A stretch of 64,000 nucleotides of DNA from an uncultured Prochlorococcus sp. (GCA_902589115.1 CACIRS010000004.1:1-64000); one strand, 5' to 3'; shown: positions 20,481 through 31,323, counted from the first letter of the stretch. A program made the numbers and translations. Notes: generated from the letters alone by a model not told the origin.

Positions 20481-21557
20481 ATGACGATCGCTGTTGGACG
20501 CGCCCAGCAAAGAGGATGGTTTGACGTCCTCGATGACTGGCTTAAACGCGACCGCTTCGTTTTTATTGGCTGGTCAGGCCTTCTTCTAATGCCAACTGCC
20601 TACCTGGCAATTGGTGGTTGGTTCGTAGGAACCACTTTTGTTACTTCCTGGTATACCCACGGAATAGCAAGCTCTTATCTAGAAGGTGCAAACTTTCTTA
20701 CAGCCGCTGTTAGCACCCCTGGCGATGCCATGGGTCATAGCCTCTTATTACTTTGGGGCCCTGAGGCACAAGGTGATTTCGTTCGCTGGTGTCAACTAGG
20801 CGGCCTATGGAATTTCGTTGCCTTGCATGGCACTTTCTCTCTGATCGGCTTCATGTTGCGTCAGTTCGAGATAGCTCGATTACTTGGCCTTCGTCCATAT
20901 AACGCCCTAGCCTTTTCTGCCCCTATTGCGGTATTTCTCAGTGTTTTCCTGATTTACCCACTTGGTCAGCACAGCTGGTTCTTTGCTCCATCCTTTGGTG
21001 TAGCAGCTATTTTCCGCTTCATTCTCTTCATTCAAGGCTTCCACAACTGGACCCTAAATCCATTTCACATGATGGGTGTAGCTGGAATTCTTGGAGGTGC
21101 TCTGTTATGCGCCATTCACGGTGCAACTGTTCAGAACACTCTCTATGAGGATTCAACAGCTCTATCTGGTGGTAAAGCTCAAAGCACAACTTTTAGAGGC
21201 TTTGATCCAACCCAAGAAGAAGAAACCTATTCAATGGTTACAGCAAATCGTTTCTGGAGTCAGATTTTCGGTATTGCTTTCTCAAACAAGCGTTTTCTTC
21301 ACTTCTTTATGCTCCTAGTACCTGTAATGGGTATGTGGGCCCCTTCTATCGGAATCGTTGGACTTGCACTCAATTTGCGAGCTTATGACTTCGTTAGTCA
21401 AGAGATCAGAGCAGCTGAGGACCCTGAATTTGAAACCTTCTACACGAAGAACATTCTTCTGAATGAGGGCATGCGCGCTTGGATGGCTACAGCCGACCAG
21501 CCACACGAAAACTTTGTATTCCCTGAGGAGGTACTGCCCCGTGGAAACGCCCTTTAA
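20481..21557 (+). CDS. psbD: photosystem II D2 protein
   Basis: [25 protein letters not shown]...LPRGNAL. Confidence 0.98.
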   Translation: MTIAVGRAQQRGWFDVLDDWLKRDRFVFIGWSGLLLMPTAYLAIGGWFVGTTFVTSWYTHGIASSYLEGANFLTAAVSTPGDAMGHSLLLLWGPEAQGDFVRWCQLGGLWNFVALHGTFSLIGFMLRQFEIARLLGLRPYNALAFSAPIAVFLSVFLIYPLGQHSWFFAPSFGVAAIFRFILFIQGFHNWTLNPFHMMGVAGILGGALLCAIHGATVQNTLYEDSTALSGGKAQSTTFRGFDPTQEEETYSMVTANRFWSQIFGIAFSNKRFLHFFMLLVPVMGMWAPSIGIVGLALNLRAYDFVSQEIRAAEDPEFETFYTKNILLNEGMRAWMATADQPHENFVFPEEVLPRGNAL

Positions 21558-22923
21558 TAATCTTCTAAAGGCTCCAAACCAGAGTCTTGAAGAGACTGGC
21601 TATGCCTGGTATGTAGGCAATGCTCGTTTAATCAACCTATCTGGGCGTCTACTCGGTGCCCATGTAGCCCATGCAGGCCTAATGGTCTTCTGGGCTGGAG
21701 CGATGCTTCTTTATGAAGTCAGTCACTTCACCTATGACAAACCCATGTGGGAACAGGGTTTAATACTTATCCCCCATACAGCAATGTTTGGATATGGGAT
21801 AGGGCCTGGTGGAGAAATTACTGATATTTATCCATTTTTTGCAGCAGGTGTTGTCCATTTAGTTGCTTCAGCAATCCTTGGATTTGGAGGGATTTGGCAT
21901 GCTTTAGCCGGCCCAGAAAAATTGGAAGAAGCCTTCCCATTTTTCTCAACCGACTGGAGAGACAAAAACCAAATGACCACCATTCTTGGTCGTCATTTAT
22001 GCGTTCTTGGATTGGGATCACTCCTTTTTGCATTGAATTGGCAATTCCTAGGTGGTCTTTATGACACCTGGGCTCCTGGTGGAGGAGCAGTAAGGCTTGT
22101 AACTCCAACTATGGATCCAAGAATTATTTTTGGATACCTTTTTGCCACTCCATGGGGAGGCGGCGGCTCAATGGTTGGTGTCAACTCAGTTGAGGACATA
22201 GTTGGTGGTCATTATTGGTTAGCAATCCTCGAACTAGTAGGTGGTCACTTCCACATGCAAACCAAACCATACGGTTGGGCTCGCAGAGCTTTCATTTGGA
22301 ATGGAGAAGCACTTTTGGCTTATGCATTAGGTGGCCTATGTGTTGCAAGTTTTATTGCATCAACATTTGTTTGGTTTAACAACACTGCATATCCTTCTGA
22401 GTTCTACGGTCCAACAAACGCAGAAGCATCTCAGGCACAAAGTTTTACTTTCCTAGTGAGAGACCAACGTATTGGTGCAAACGTTGGCTCCACAATGGGT
22501 CCTACTGGACTAGGTAAGTACCTGATGAGATCTCCTACTGGAGAAATTATCTTTGGTGGAGAAACAATGCGTTTTTGGGACTTCAGAGGTCCTTGGCTAG
22601 AGCCTCTTCGTGGACCAAATGGATTGAGTCTCGACAAGATCCAAAATGATATTCAGCCTTGGCAAGTGCGTCGAGCAGCTGAATATATGACCCATGCTCC
22701 TAATGCCTCCATTAATTCAGTTGGTGGAATCATTACAGAGCCAAATGCTGTTAATTTTGTGAATCTCCGTCAGTGGTTAGCTTCGGCTCACTTCTTCCTT
22801 GGCTGGTTTACATTCATAGGACATCTTTGGCATGCAGGTAGGGCAAGAGCCGCTGCTGCTGGTTTCGAAAAAGGTATTGATCGTAAGAACGAACCAGTAC
22901 TCGCGATGCCAGATTTAGATTGA
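21541..22923 (+). CDS. psbC: photosystem II CP43 protein (GTG start, overlaps psbD by 17 nt)
   Basis: [47 protein letters not shown]; start set at GTG 21541 rather than track start 21463. Confidence 0.96.
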   Translation: METPFNNLLKAPNQSLEETGYAWYVGNARLINLSGRLLGAHVAHAGLMVFWAGAMLLYEVSHFTYDKPMWEQGLILIPHTAMFGYGIGPGGEITDIYPFFAAGVVHLVASAILGFGGIWHALAGPEKLEEAFPFFSTDWRDKNQMTTILGRHLCVLGLGSLLFALNWQFLGGLYDTWAPGGGAVRLVTPTMDPRIIFGYLFATPWGGGGSMVGVNSVEDIVGGHYWLAILELVGGHFHMQTKPYGWARRAFIWNGEALLAYALGGLCVASFIASTFVWFNNTAYPSEFYGPTNAEASQAQSFTFLVRDQRIGANVGSTMGPTGLGKYLMRSPTGEIIFGGETMRFWDFRGPWLEPLRGPNGLSLDKIQNDIQPWQVRRAAEYMTHAPNASINSVGGIITEPNAVNFVNLRQWLASAHFFLGWFTFIGHLWHAGRARAAAAGFEKGIDRKNEPVLAMPDLD

Positions 22924-22953
22924 TTTTTAACTTTTAGATTAGGAATCAACCTT

Positions 22954-22984
22954 AAGGACCTCTTTTTAAGAGGTCCTTTTTTTT
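22954..22984 (+). terminator. intrinsic terminator after psbDC
   Basis: AAGGACCTC TTTTT AAGAGGTCC followed by a T tract. Confidence 0.85.
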
Positions 22985-23032
22985 ATTGAGTTACATTTTA
23001 AGCAAATTGATTTTTAACTTGATCAATATTTT

Positions 23033-23665
23033 TTAATACACAATCCTAGTTAGGCTTTCTCTCAACCAAGGCAAACTAAGTCCAATAACATTAGAGTAAC
23101 AACCTTCTATTGAACTTATGAATTGGCTTCCTTTTCCTTCTAAAGCAAAGCCGCCAGCACATACTAATGGCTCTCCAGTTGCAACATATTCTTCAATATC
23201 TTTCTTACTTAACTCAACGAAATTTACTTTTGTCGATATAGTTTTTTTTATAGAAAAATTCTTATCGATCCAAGTGCTATGACTTCCATTAATATGTACT
23301 AAATCCAATGAATGTCCAGTATGTAAGAAACCACTTTTAGCAGACATTTTCTCCCATCGTCTAATTGCCTCATTTTGGTTACTAGGTTTCCCAAAAACCT
23401 CTCCTTCAAATTCAAAAACAGAATCGCATCCAAGAACTGCGCAAGTTTCATTCCGCCATTTATTCTCAAAAGACCCCGATCGAATTCTTGATGCAACAAT
23501 TTCTGCCTTCGCAGAAGCAAGTCCTTGAACTAATTTAACCGGATCATGATTTTTTAATTTTGACTCATCTAATTCACTGATTATGACTTCATGAATAATC
23601 CCAGCTTGCATAAGCAATCTATGACGGGCAATGGAAGCCGAAGCGAGAATCAACACTCTAAACAA
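23033..23665 (-). CDS. maf: Maf/Ham1-type nucleotide pyrophosphatase
   Basis: ILASASIARHRLL, AVLGCDSVFEFEGEVFGKP, AGGFALEGKG. Confidence 0.88.
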   Translation of the reverse strand: MFRVLILASASIARHRLLMQAGIIHEVIISELDESKLKNHDPVKLVQGLASAKAEIVASRIRSGSFENKWRNETCAVLGCDSVFEFEGEVFGKPSNQNEAIRRWEKMSAKSGFLHTGHSLDLVHINGSHSTWIDKNFSIKKTISTKVNFVELSKKDIEEYVATGEPLVCAGGFALEGKGSQFISSIEGCYSNVIGLSLPWLRESLTRIVY

Positions 23666-23729
23666 AAGAAATCACTCACACTCTTAGGCTGCCATTTAAA
23701 GAAACTTTCAACACCTTGGCTAACAAGAG

Positions 23730-24104
23730 ATGGAACCAATTGAAAGACTCAGCATAAAAAGAGCTAAACAAACCTTTCGCTGTCTCCCATTTAATTCAAC
23801 CTTTTACGTAGATGCTAAATCTCTAGGCCTAAATGCAAAAAATGTTTTTAAAAATAAAAGCAGATACAGTAATCCAAATATGAATTGGTTCTCAACATCA
23901 GACGCCATAGAAGCTGATTTTAGATGGCTAATAACTGTAGGGATACTTCGTAGAGAAGTTGATGGGCAAGGTTTAACCTCAAAAATCCGACTTACACCCT
24001 TAGGACGACAAATTTTAGAAAATGAAGCTAACTTGCCTGAGGAAATACCAAGCTGGTCTGAAAAAATTAGCCAATGGCTTAGGCGCAAAAGGTATTTGCA
24101 ATGA
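23730..24104 (+). CDS. conserved cyanobacterial protein, possibly winged-helix regulator-like (Npun_R1517-type)
   Basis: [33 protein letters not shown] winged-helix-like segment; family name from memory. Confidence 0.55.
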   Translation: MEPIERLSIKRAKQTFRCLPFNSTFYVDAKSLGLNAKNVFKNKSRYSNPNMNWFSTSDAIEADFRWLITVGILRREVDGQGLTSKIRLTPLGRQILENEANLPEEIPSWSEKISQWLRRKRYLQ

Positions 24105-25612
24105 GTTCATATTCTTCTCAAAGTCCATTAATGATTCTAGGGACATGCAGTGGCGCTGGAAAGTCTCTTATGACAGCAGCAATCTGCAGAGTATTGAAAA
24201 GAAAAGGGGAATATCCAATCCCCTTTAAAGGTCAAAACATGAGTAACAATGCTTGGGTTGATGAAGATGGAGGAGAGATGGCTTATTCCCAAGCGATGCA
24301 AGCTTGGGCTGCTGGAATAAAGCCAAGTTCTGCAATGAATCCTGTTCTTTTAAAACCGCAAGGGGATAGTACCAGTGAAGTGATTCACCTAGGCAAAAGT
24401 GTTGGGATTACTGAAGCAAAATCTTATTACGAAGAGTGGTTTGACTCTGGATGGGAAGCAATATGTACAGGCCTAAATAAACTTAAGGAATCAAATCAGT
24501 CTGGAAGATTTGTACTTGAAGGTGCAGGAAGTCCAGTAGAAGTTAATCTGAAACATCGAGACTTAACGAATTTGCGATTAGCAAAGTATATTAATGCAAA
24601 TTGTATATTAGTTGCTGACATAGAAAGAGGTGGAGTATTTGCTCAAATAATAGGAACGATTGCATTATTAAGTCCTTGCGAGAGAAAATTAATTAAGGGA
24701 ATTATAATCAACCGTTTCAGAGGTGATCGTCAACTCTTCAATCAGGGCAAGGACTGGCTTGAGGAAGAAACTGGCATTCCTGTACTTGGAATTATGCCAT
24801 GGTTAAATGAAGTTTTCCCCCCTGAAGATTCATTAGACTTATTAGAAAGAAAAGGTCAAAAATATAATGCAGAAATACATATAGCAGTTATAAAGCTACC
24901 TTCGCTAAGCAACTTCTCAGATTTAGATCCTTTAGAAGCAGAAAAAAGTGTCAAATTAATATGGGTTAAGCCTGGCGATCAATTAGGTTCTCCAGATGCT
25001 GTAATCATCCCAGGCAGTAAGCAAACTATTAGAGATCTAAATATTCTTCATTCGACGGGTTTAGGTATGCAAATAAAAAATTATGCTAATCAAGGTGGAA
25101 ACATATTTGGCATTTGTGGAGGTTTACAAATGCTTGGAAGAAAACTCGAAGATCCTCATTTTTTAGAAGGTTCTTATAAGTCTAATAACAAGGAGGTACT
25201 AGGTTTAAACCTTATTCCTATCAAAACAATCTTTTCAAAAGAAAAGGTTTTAATAAATCGCGAAGTAAAATTTTATTGGCCTGCCTCTAATAAAGTAAAT
25301 GGATTCGAATTGCATCATGGGCATAGCAAACTGATTAATCTGGATGACCAATACACCAAAGAGATCGCTGCGATACCTTCTATTGGATGGGTTACAAATA
25401 AAAGGACTGGTTTCAATGTAGCTGGGACCTATTTGCATGGGATATTTGAGAATGGATCATGGAGAAGGCAGTGGCTTAACAACTTAAGGGAGAAGAAAAG
25501 AATTCCAGCATTAATAACCAATGTTCCAAATCACTTCGAAAATAGGGATAAAATCTTAGACTTACTAGCAGATGAATTCGTTAAGAACATTAAGCTTGAA
25601 AGGGTTATCTAA
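24101..25612 (+). CDS. cobQ: cobyric acid synthase
   Basis: [47 protein letters not shown]. Confidence 0.95.
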   Translation: MSSYSSQSPLMILGTCSGAGKSLMTAAICRVLKRKGEYPIPFKGQNMSNNAWVDEDGGEMAYSQAMQAWAAGIKPSSAMNPVLLKPQGDSTSEVIHLGKSVGITEAKSYYEEWFDSGWEAICTGLNKLKESNQSGRFVLEGAGSPVEVNLKHRDLTNLRLAKYINANCILVADIERGGVFAQIIGTIALLSPCERKLIKGIIINRFRGDRQLFNQGKDWLEEETGIPVLGIMPWLNEVFPPEDSLDLLERKGQKYNAEIHIAVIKLPSLSNFSDLDPLEAEKSVKLIWVKPGDQLGSPDAVIIPGSKQTIRDLNILHSTGLGMQIKNYANQGGNIFGICGGLQMLGRKLEDPHFLEGSYKSNNKEVLGLNLIPIKTIFSKEKVLINREVKFYWPASNKVNGFELHHGHSKLINLDDQYTKEIAAIPSIGWVTNKRTGFNVAGTYLHGIFENGSWRRQWLNNLREKKRIPALITNVPNHFENRDKILDLLADEFVKNIKLERVI

Positions 25613-25613
25613 A

Positions 25614-25859
25614 ATGGGAAAAGAAGTAATCCAAACAAATTGGCCAAATGGTAAAACCATAAATATTAAAATAGGAACTCCTCTTTTGGAGGCTGCTAAA
25701 GAAGCGGGAATATCAATACCAACTGGATGTCTTGGAGGCAGTTGTGGGGCATGTGAAATAGAGATTAATGGAGAAGTAGTTCGAGCCTGTATAACCGATG
25801 TAAATAAGAGTCATCAAACCTCATTGGATATAAGCTTCTATGATGACCCTTATTGGTAA
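25614..25859 (+). CDS. 2Fe-2S plant-type ferredoxin
   Basis: TGCLGGSCGACEIEI...VVRACITDV; start at Met-Gly-Lys-Glu (25614). Confidence 0.85.
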   Translation: MGKEVIQTNWPNGKTINIKIGTPLLEAAKEAGISIPTGCLGGSCGACEIEINGEVVRACITDVNKSHQTSLDISFYDDPYW

Positions 25860-25918
25860 ACAAGAAACTTCAATTAGTGTAAAGTAAAAATAAAATTAAA
25901 ATATCTAGAAAAGAATTT

Positions 25919-26380
25919 CTAGAATGAGATATCTTTTAAGATTTCATGAGCAAACGAAGTTAATGGTAATATAAGTGAAATTGAACCAGCTAGAACTATG
26001 TTTGTTATATAAAAAACAAATCTTTTTTTACCGGCCAATCTATTACGCACGACAATCATTATTAGTAGAAATAATGTCGTAGAAGATGCAAGTAAGACTG
26101 AGCTTATTTTATCAATAAAGAAATTAAAATGAAAACCAAAATTACCTATTCCATCTATATCTAGATTGAAATCTTTAAAAACCTCATTGTTCCATTCTTT
26201 TGCAAGTATTAAATAGCTGATCAGAATTGAAAGTCCTATAGATAAGAACAAAATGTAGGTAACAGGCTTAGAAAGCCTGTTCATTGTTCTATTAAAACTC
26301 AGCAAAAGAATACCTATAAAACAAGCACCCATAAATGGCGATGCAGGTATCAGCCAGGCAAGCTCTAAAACATCAAGCAT
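25919..26380 (-). CDS. truncated NdhF-like (NDH-1 chain 5) membrane protein
   Basis: LAWLIPASPFMGACFIGILLLSFNRTMNRLSKPV and FFIDKISSVLLASSTTLFLLIMIV resemble the NdhF N-terminus, but the ORF ends at 153 aa. Confidence 0.6.
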   Translation of the reverse strand: MLDVLELAWLIPASPFMGACFIGILLLSFNRTMNRLSKPVTYILFLSIGLSILISYLILAKEWNNEVFKDFNLDIDGIGNFGFHFNFFIDKISSVLLASSTTLFLLIMIVVRNRLAGKKRFVFYITNIVLAGSISLILPLTSFAHEILKDISF

Positions 26381-26490
26381 TATCTTGCCTTACTAGTTGC
26401 TTTGGAAAGCTCTACAAACAACTCTCTTAATCCAATCAAAGCAAGTACTCCAAAGATCAATCCTAATGTAACTGGCAAGATTTCCTGCAT
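26380..26490 (-). CDS. 36-aa single-TM peptide overlapping the NdhF-like ORF (TAATG)
   Basis: Translated by eye: MQEILPVTLGLIFGVLALIGLRELFVELSKATSKAR; stop TAA shares a base with the next ATG. Confidence 0.55.
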   Translation of the reverse strand: MQEILPVTLGLIFGVLALIGLRELFVELSKATSKAR

Positions 26491-26748
26491 GACTGATAAA
26501 TCACTTACATGTTTGCTAGCAAATTTTTTTAATTTAGACAATTAACCTAACCCAAGCACAGCTATGTCGTAAGCAATATTGCCTACCAGTCAAGAGCGAA
26601 AGGTTTGAAATAACTGTTTTTGAATCTCTGTTATTAAGAAAATCCATTATTAATCGATAAATCGAATCATAATAATATTTATAAAAACAAAATATAATGC
26701 ATTAATAATGGGCTAATTTTAAAATATAAATAGTTGCCCCAACATAAC

Positions 26749-26907
26749 ATGCTTATCTACATATTAATAATAATAGCAATACTTATCTTCTCCTTTTTAG
26801 GTTTCAGATTGAATAAAGTCGAGCGATTTTATTCAACCAAAAAGTCTAAACGAAAAATGGTTAAACGAATTCGAAAAAGAGGTTTAAAAAGAAATAAAAA
26901 ATTTTGA
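26749..26907 (+). CDS. 52-aa TM plus polybasic-tail peptide
   Basis: Translated by eye: MLIYILIIIAILIFSFLGFRLNKVERFYSTKKSKRKMVKRIRKRGLKRNKKF. Confidence 0.45.
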   Translation: MLIYILIIIAILIFSFLGFRLNKVERFYSTKKSKRKMVKRIRKRGLKRNKKF

Positions 26908-27037
26908 TTCCGAAAAATATCTTTAGCCTGTTTCCAATAGATCAGATATTTTACAAAGAATTAAAAATTGAGATGAACATACTTAATTCCTTATAACTAG
27001 CTATGCCTTATGATAAAGACTTGCAATTTTCTTTTCT

Positions 27038-27286
27038 ATGCAAAACAATCAAGGCTCATCTACCAACGAAGATATAAATCTTGTAGGAACAGAATCATCT
27101 AATATTGATTCATTACCTAAATGGATTAATAATGATGGACAAGAAGTTAAAGAAGTTTTTGGATTCAATGAAAATGCTGAACTAGTTAATGGAAGAGCTG
27201 CGATGATAGGCTTTTTAATGCTTATACTTACCGAAATTATCTTTCATGGGGATCCAGTGACTAAAAGTATATTTGGATTAGGCTGA
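27038..27286 (+). CDS. hli: high light-inducible (Hli/Scp, CAB-like) protein
   Basis: FGFNENAELVNGRAAMIGFLMLILTEIIF chlorophyll-binding signature. Confidence 0.92.
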   Translation: MQNNQGSSTNEDINLVGTESSNIDSLPKWINNDGQEVKEVFGFNENAELVNGRAAMIGFLMLILTEIIFHGDPVTKSIFGLG

Positions 27287-27357
27287 ACAATCAAGACAAG
27301 TTAAATTGAACAATATATTATATTTAATTTATCTAGTAAATCACTGCTATTTATTCA

Positions 27358-27762
27358 ATGAATAAAAAAAGGTCAAGACCAATTACAAATTTAGAAGAAT
27401 TTGAAAGAGCAATAAAACTTGCAAGCCTTGAGGATAGTGAATTGCAAATCATTGAATATGTACGTTTTATAGGAACATTTAGTCAGCCAAGCCTAATAAA
27501 AGAACTTAGAATTAAATCAAAACCTCCTATCCTATCCAGAATCTGCACTGCAAGCAGGAAGATAGGTATCCATATGCCAACTCATTTTAAAAAAGTTCGA
27601 GAATGGTCTGAAATGGTTAGTGCAGAAGGAGTGAGATGGGATGGAGATTTAATTTGTAGTGCTGCTTGGAATATTGATGGGAAAAGACTTTGCCCAGAAG
27701 AGGGAACATCGCAGTTCCATATATTTTCTGTACACCAAGAGCTATTTCAAGGTTTTGACTAA
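27358..27762 (+). CDS. conserved hypothetical protein
   Basis: 134-aa soluble ORF; no recognised domain. Confidence 0.6.
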   Translation: MNKKRSRPITNLEEFERAIKLASLEDSELQIIEYVRFIGTFSQPSLIKELRIKSKPPILSRICTASRKIGIHMPTHFKKVREWSEMVSAEGVRWDGDLICSAAWNIDGKRLCPEEGTSQFHIFSVHQELFQGFD

Positions 27763-27776
27763 GAAATAATCTTTAG

Positions 27777-28055
27777 TTATCTACCACCTAAACCTAAAAA
27801 AGATAGAACGAAGTTATCAAAGCCGTGATAACCAGCCATCTGGGCAATTAACAGTATAAATAGCCAAGCCAAATGTAATGCGCCCAATAGAACAAAATGT
27901 CTCCACAGGCCATATGTAAATGGAGCCACACCTACAGGTTTAAAAGATTTTGTCATACCAACATAAGCTTTATTCTTGCTCTTATTATTATTTGTATTTG
28001 GCATATCAGCTTTTTCAATATTTTTTGTTGGCAATGATTGTGGTGAGCTAGTCAT
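27777..28055 (-). CDS. hypothetical membrane protein
   Basis: 92 aa, C-terminal hydrophobic segment LGALHLAWLFILLIAQMAG. Confidence 0.55.
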   Translation of the reverse strand: MTSSPQSLPTKNIEKADMPNTNNNKSKNKAYVGMTKSFKPVGVAPFTYGLWRHFVLLGALHLAWLFILLIAQMAGYHGFDNFVLSFLGLGGR

Positions 28056-28427
28056 AGTTTATTTGGTGAAGAAAGCTAATTAATTATCTTTATTGATTAG
28101 CACATTTACGTCTTACCAAAAACAAAAAAAAGCAAGAATATAACCAATTCGAAGATTAATTACATATAAATGGTAAATTTTATACCAATAAGGTCTTGAT
28201 ACTGATTCCCGCTTATTTTGGAATTTACATGCAATCGACCTCCTAGATGATCCACAAAAGAATCTCCAACTCGGCCTAAAACTTTTGATGACTTAGCTCA
28301 AAAGATAAATAAAAGGAGATTTAACTTATCTTCGTTAAATTTGGCACGAAGATTCTGATCTTAGGTTACTTAAAGTTTGCACTATGCGATATCTATTGAT
28401 GCAAAATAGCTATAAAGCTAATCTCCT

Positions 28428-28820
28428 ATGGAAACCTTTAAAACATTTTTATTTGGAATCAGCGGAATAAGCATGATCTTTTGGGTTGCGGTCATTGGCA
28501 TGTGGCATGTTGACATGTTTCCAAAAATCTTTAATTCCGATCAATTTCAAACTATTGGATTGGGGAATTCTCCTGTTCCCAAAAGATCTGATGTCAAATC
28601 GTTGGTAGCAGAAGGCGCTCTAAGGCCAGATATTGAAAATACAGGGCTTACTGACAGAGCAAAATATTCCAGAAAGTCATTAGTTGTAGCAGACTTTAGC
28701 CCTTTAGAAGATGGATATGGAGTAAACCGGCTTTATACTTCAATGATTTTAAGCCTAGGAGTAATGTCATTTATAATAATCACTTATGGTTTACATAGTG
28801 GATTTAGTTTAATTACCTAG
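28428..28820 (+). CDS. hypothetical membrane protein
   Basis: 130 aa with N- and C-terminal TM segments. Confidence 0.55.
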   Translation: METFKTFLFGISGISMIFWVAVIGMWHVDMFPKIFNSDQFQTIGLGNSPVPKRSDVKSLVAEGALRPDIENTGLTDRAKYSRKSLVVADFSPLEDGYGVNRLYTSMILSLGVMSFIIITYGLHSGFSLIT

Positions 28821-29040
28821 TTAAAAAAAATTCAGATCTTCTCAAATTCTTTATGGTTAATTAAGTAATATAATATAAGAAAATTTTTTCTATAATAATC
28901 ATCTGCAAGTAGATCAAAATAGCAAGAGAAGATATAAATTTAATCCAGGCATGCTTCAATTATTACCAAGAGAAGTATTAATTTATATATATTCAAATGG
29001 TCTTTTTAAGTAAATTAAAGTTGGATACTTAGGCAATCAA

Positions 29041-29331
29041 ATGGAAACTTTAGACCCAAACGAATCAATTCTTAGTCCTGAAAAATCAATTGATCAGTCA
29101 AGTACATCTAAACCTGTAGTTCAAGTTTCTACTCCAGAGTTTAAAAATCCAGCTTCCCCATATACTGCATTAAAAAGCTCTTTACAAGAAGGAGTAGGGA
29201 GTTCCCCAGAAAAAATTAAGTTCTTTGGTCCTAGGTTTATGACCATTTGGGTAATGCCTATCGCATTAACAGGAATAGTAATGGAGTTTTTATTCGTAAG
29301 CCCTCTTCGAAATAGCAATCCTTTTAGTTAA
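29041..29331 (+). CDS. hypothetical protein, C-terminal TM
   Basis: 96 aa; FMTIWVMPIALTGIVMEFLFV. Confidence 0.5.
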   Translation: METLDPNESILSPEKSIDQSSTSKPVVQVSTPEFKNPASPYTALKSSLQEGVGSSPEKIKFFGPRFMTIWVMPIALTGIVMEFLFVSPLRNSNPFS

Positions 29332-29496
29332 AAGATTTAAGAATAAACCCTAGTCAATTAAATAAAGTTAGTAATTAATAATTTATTTTTAAAGATAAAA
29401 TTGAGTCGATCTCCTTTTTTTGTTATAGGATTGAAAATATCTGCCCTATTTAGGGTATTCCTACATTAGGATGAAGATATTAATATTAAAGAAATT

Positions 29497-29718
29497 ATGG
29501 CTATGGGTAAAAAAGAAATTGCTTCAATATTATATGTTGCTGCGTGGGTCTTGATTTGGGGAACAGTAGGATCATTAATTGATTTCCCATTACTTCAGTC
29601 TGGTGTATATCTAAAAGGTTCAATTGGACAAATTACCACTTTCTTAGTAACAGCAGTCTTTACTTCTATACTAGGTACTTGGCTATTTTCGTATATAATT
29701 TCCAAAAGATTTCAATAG
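29497..29718 (+). CDS. small two-TM hypothetical protein
   Basis: 73 aa with two hydrophobic segments. Confidence 0.55.
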   Translation: MAMGKKEIASILYVAAWVLIWGTVGSLIDFPLLQSGVYLKGSIGQITTFLVTAVFTSILGTWLFSYIISKRFQ

Positions 29719-29749
29719 CAAATTTATTTAGATTAATAAAAAATGAATA

Positions 29750-29995
29750 TCAATATCTAAACCTCTTAATCACCTCTGAAGGGAGCTTTTGATTACCTTC
29801 TTTATACAAAATCCACTGTCTAGTCTCTAGATCATGATCACAACCGTATTGCTGAGGCTCTTGATACTGTTGAGACAACATATAATGACATGATTGATCT
29901 GCCTCAAAGGCAGATCCAAATTTATTCAATTGTAAAAATGCTAGAAAAAGTATTCCAGCAGAGGCTATCAAAATCCAAAATAATCGCATTTTCAA
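29750..29995 (-). CDS. small hypothetical protein with N-terminal signal/TM and two Cys
   Basis: MKMRLFWILIASAGILFLAFLQL... CHYMLSQQYQEPQQYGCDHD. Confidence 0.5.
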   Translation of the reverse strand: MKMRLFWILIASAGILFLAFLQLNKFGSAFEADQSCHYMLSQQYQEPQQYGCDHDLETRQWILYKEGNQKLPSEVIKRFRY

Positions 29996-30184
29996 AATTT
30001 TGTTGAGATCAATTTAAAAAGAAAGAGCTCTATAAGAGAGAATATCGTTTAAAATATTTAATCATCTTGCCCATTTAACTAGCAAGCTCTTGGATATTAG
30101 ATGAATAAGCTTGATGAATTTATGATTGTCAATTGGCATTAGATAAATTAAAGTTAATTATCGTGCACCAATTTATTCTTTTAT

Positions 30185-30304
30185 ATGGGTCTAAAGAAGG
30201 AAGCTGAAACCAATCCTAGAAATGCAAAGCTAGTTTTATTACTTTTTGGACTTGGTCCAATTATAATAATGGGTATATTCCTTTATTCCAAAGGATTCTT
30301 CTAA
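30185..30304 (+). CDS. 39-aa single-TM peptide
   Basis: Translated by eye: MGLKKEAETNPRNAKLVLLLFGLGPIIIMGIFLYSKGFF. Confidence 0.45.
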   Translation: MGLKKEAETNPRNAKLVLLLFGLGPIIIMGIFLYSKGFF

Positions 30305-30373
30305 TTTAAATAAATAGCTATTTAATGAAATTACAATAGCAAGATTAATTATCTAAAAAGTAAAAATATAGTC

Positions 30374-30559
30374 TTATTTGTCAGCTTGCTTTACATCACA
30401 GCTGATTTCACATTGCGTTAGTTCTGGATTTGACAATTTTTCTAGTATTCTTGCCATATCTACTGATGACAATTCTCCATTACTGCCCCACTTAAGAGTC
30501 GTCTTCCTTTGGAGTGCTGCTTTTTTAGCTTCTTTAGATTGAGGTTGATTAAGTGCCAA
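30374..30559 (-). CDS. small hypothetical protein
   Basis: 61-aa ORF. Confidence 0.4.
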   Translation of the reverse strand: MALNQPQSKEAKKAALQRKTTLKWGSNGELSSVDMARILEKLSNPELTQCEISCDVKQADK

Positions 30560-30829
30560 ACCTTTTTCCCTCCTTTTACAGATCTATATTGAACCTTGCT
30601 CTAGCGCAAAAACGGCCAATTATTATCCAAACTTCACTTATTTTTTTTTTGCAAGTTATGAAAAAATTTCTTCAAACATACTTGAACCTATCTGCAAAAG
30701 CTTAAGCCAAAATGAACTGTTCCTTAATTCAAAAAAGTTTCAAAATGAAATTACAAGCTTCTACTTTGATCTCTTTGGCAATTCAGCCATAAATTAGAAG
30801 TTGTACAAACCTCTCATAAGTTATTAAGC

Positions 30830-31003
30830 ATGAGAATATCTACTCTTTGGGCTATTGCTTTTGGCGAGATGGATCTCTCTCCACTTACAGTGGCTGGGCT
30901 TATAGGGATCGCAGTATTTCTTTTCTTGGCTGTTGGAATCAGCACCTTATCACTATTTAGAGGTGTATCAGAGAGTGGTGAGTCCATACAAAAGAAAGAT
31001 TAA
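30830..31003 (+). CDS. 57-aa single-TM peptide (possible alternative ATG in frame at 30869-30871)
   Basis: Translated by eye: MRISTLWAIAFGEMDLSPLTVAGLIGIAVFLFLAVGISTLSLFRGVSESGESIQKKD. Confidence 0.45.
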   Translation: MRISTLWAIAFGEMDLSPLTVAGLIGIAVFLFLAVGISTLSLFRGVSESGESIQKKD

Positions 31004-31150
31004 ATTGAATTTTATATAATAAGTTAAAAGCTTTAAAGTCCTAGTAATATCTAGGTTCTTATAAAGCGAAAGGTCTCATAAATAATTTTTACAATTGCAA
31101 TGATTTTTTTTAAATCAATATATCAATTTATTATTAATTATTTCCCTTAA

Positions 31151-31197
31151 TGGAGCCAAGCGGACTCGAACCGCTAACCCCCTCCATGCCATGCAGG
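31151..31197 (-). pseudogene. truncated tRNA-Ala(GGC) 3' portion (anticodon arm to 3' end)
   Basis: 47 nt with 45 identities to the 3' part of the intact tRNA-Ala at 31698-31770; no recognisable 5' half. Confidence 0.85.
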
Positions 31198-31292
31198 CAT
31201 GTATTCGCCAAAATCCATTGCAGCAGTTGAGCTTTACCTCTTGGTGCCTGGCATCTAGCGCAGATTAGAGGTGGCTAGATAGATCCACCCAA

Positions 31293-31323
31293 TAAAAAAG
31301 GCCCTTGCGAAACGCTCCGGACC
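31293..31323 (-). terminator. terminator-like hairpin (minus strand)
   Basis: Minus: GGTCCGGAGCGTTTCGCAAGGGCC followed by TTTTTT; outer GGTCC/GGGCC and inner GCG/CGC pair. Confidence 0.6.
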
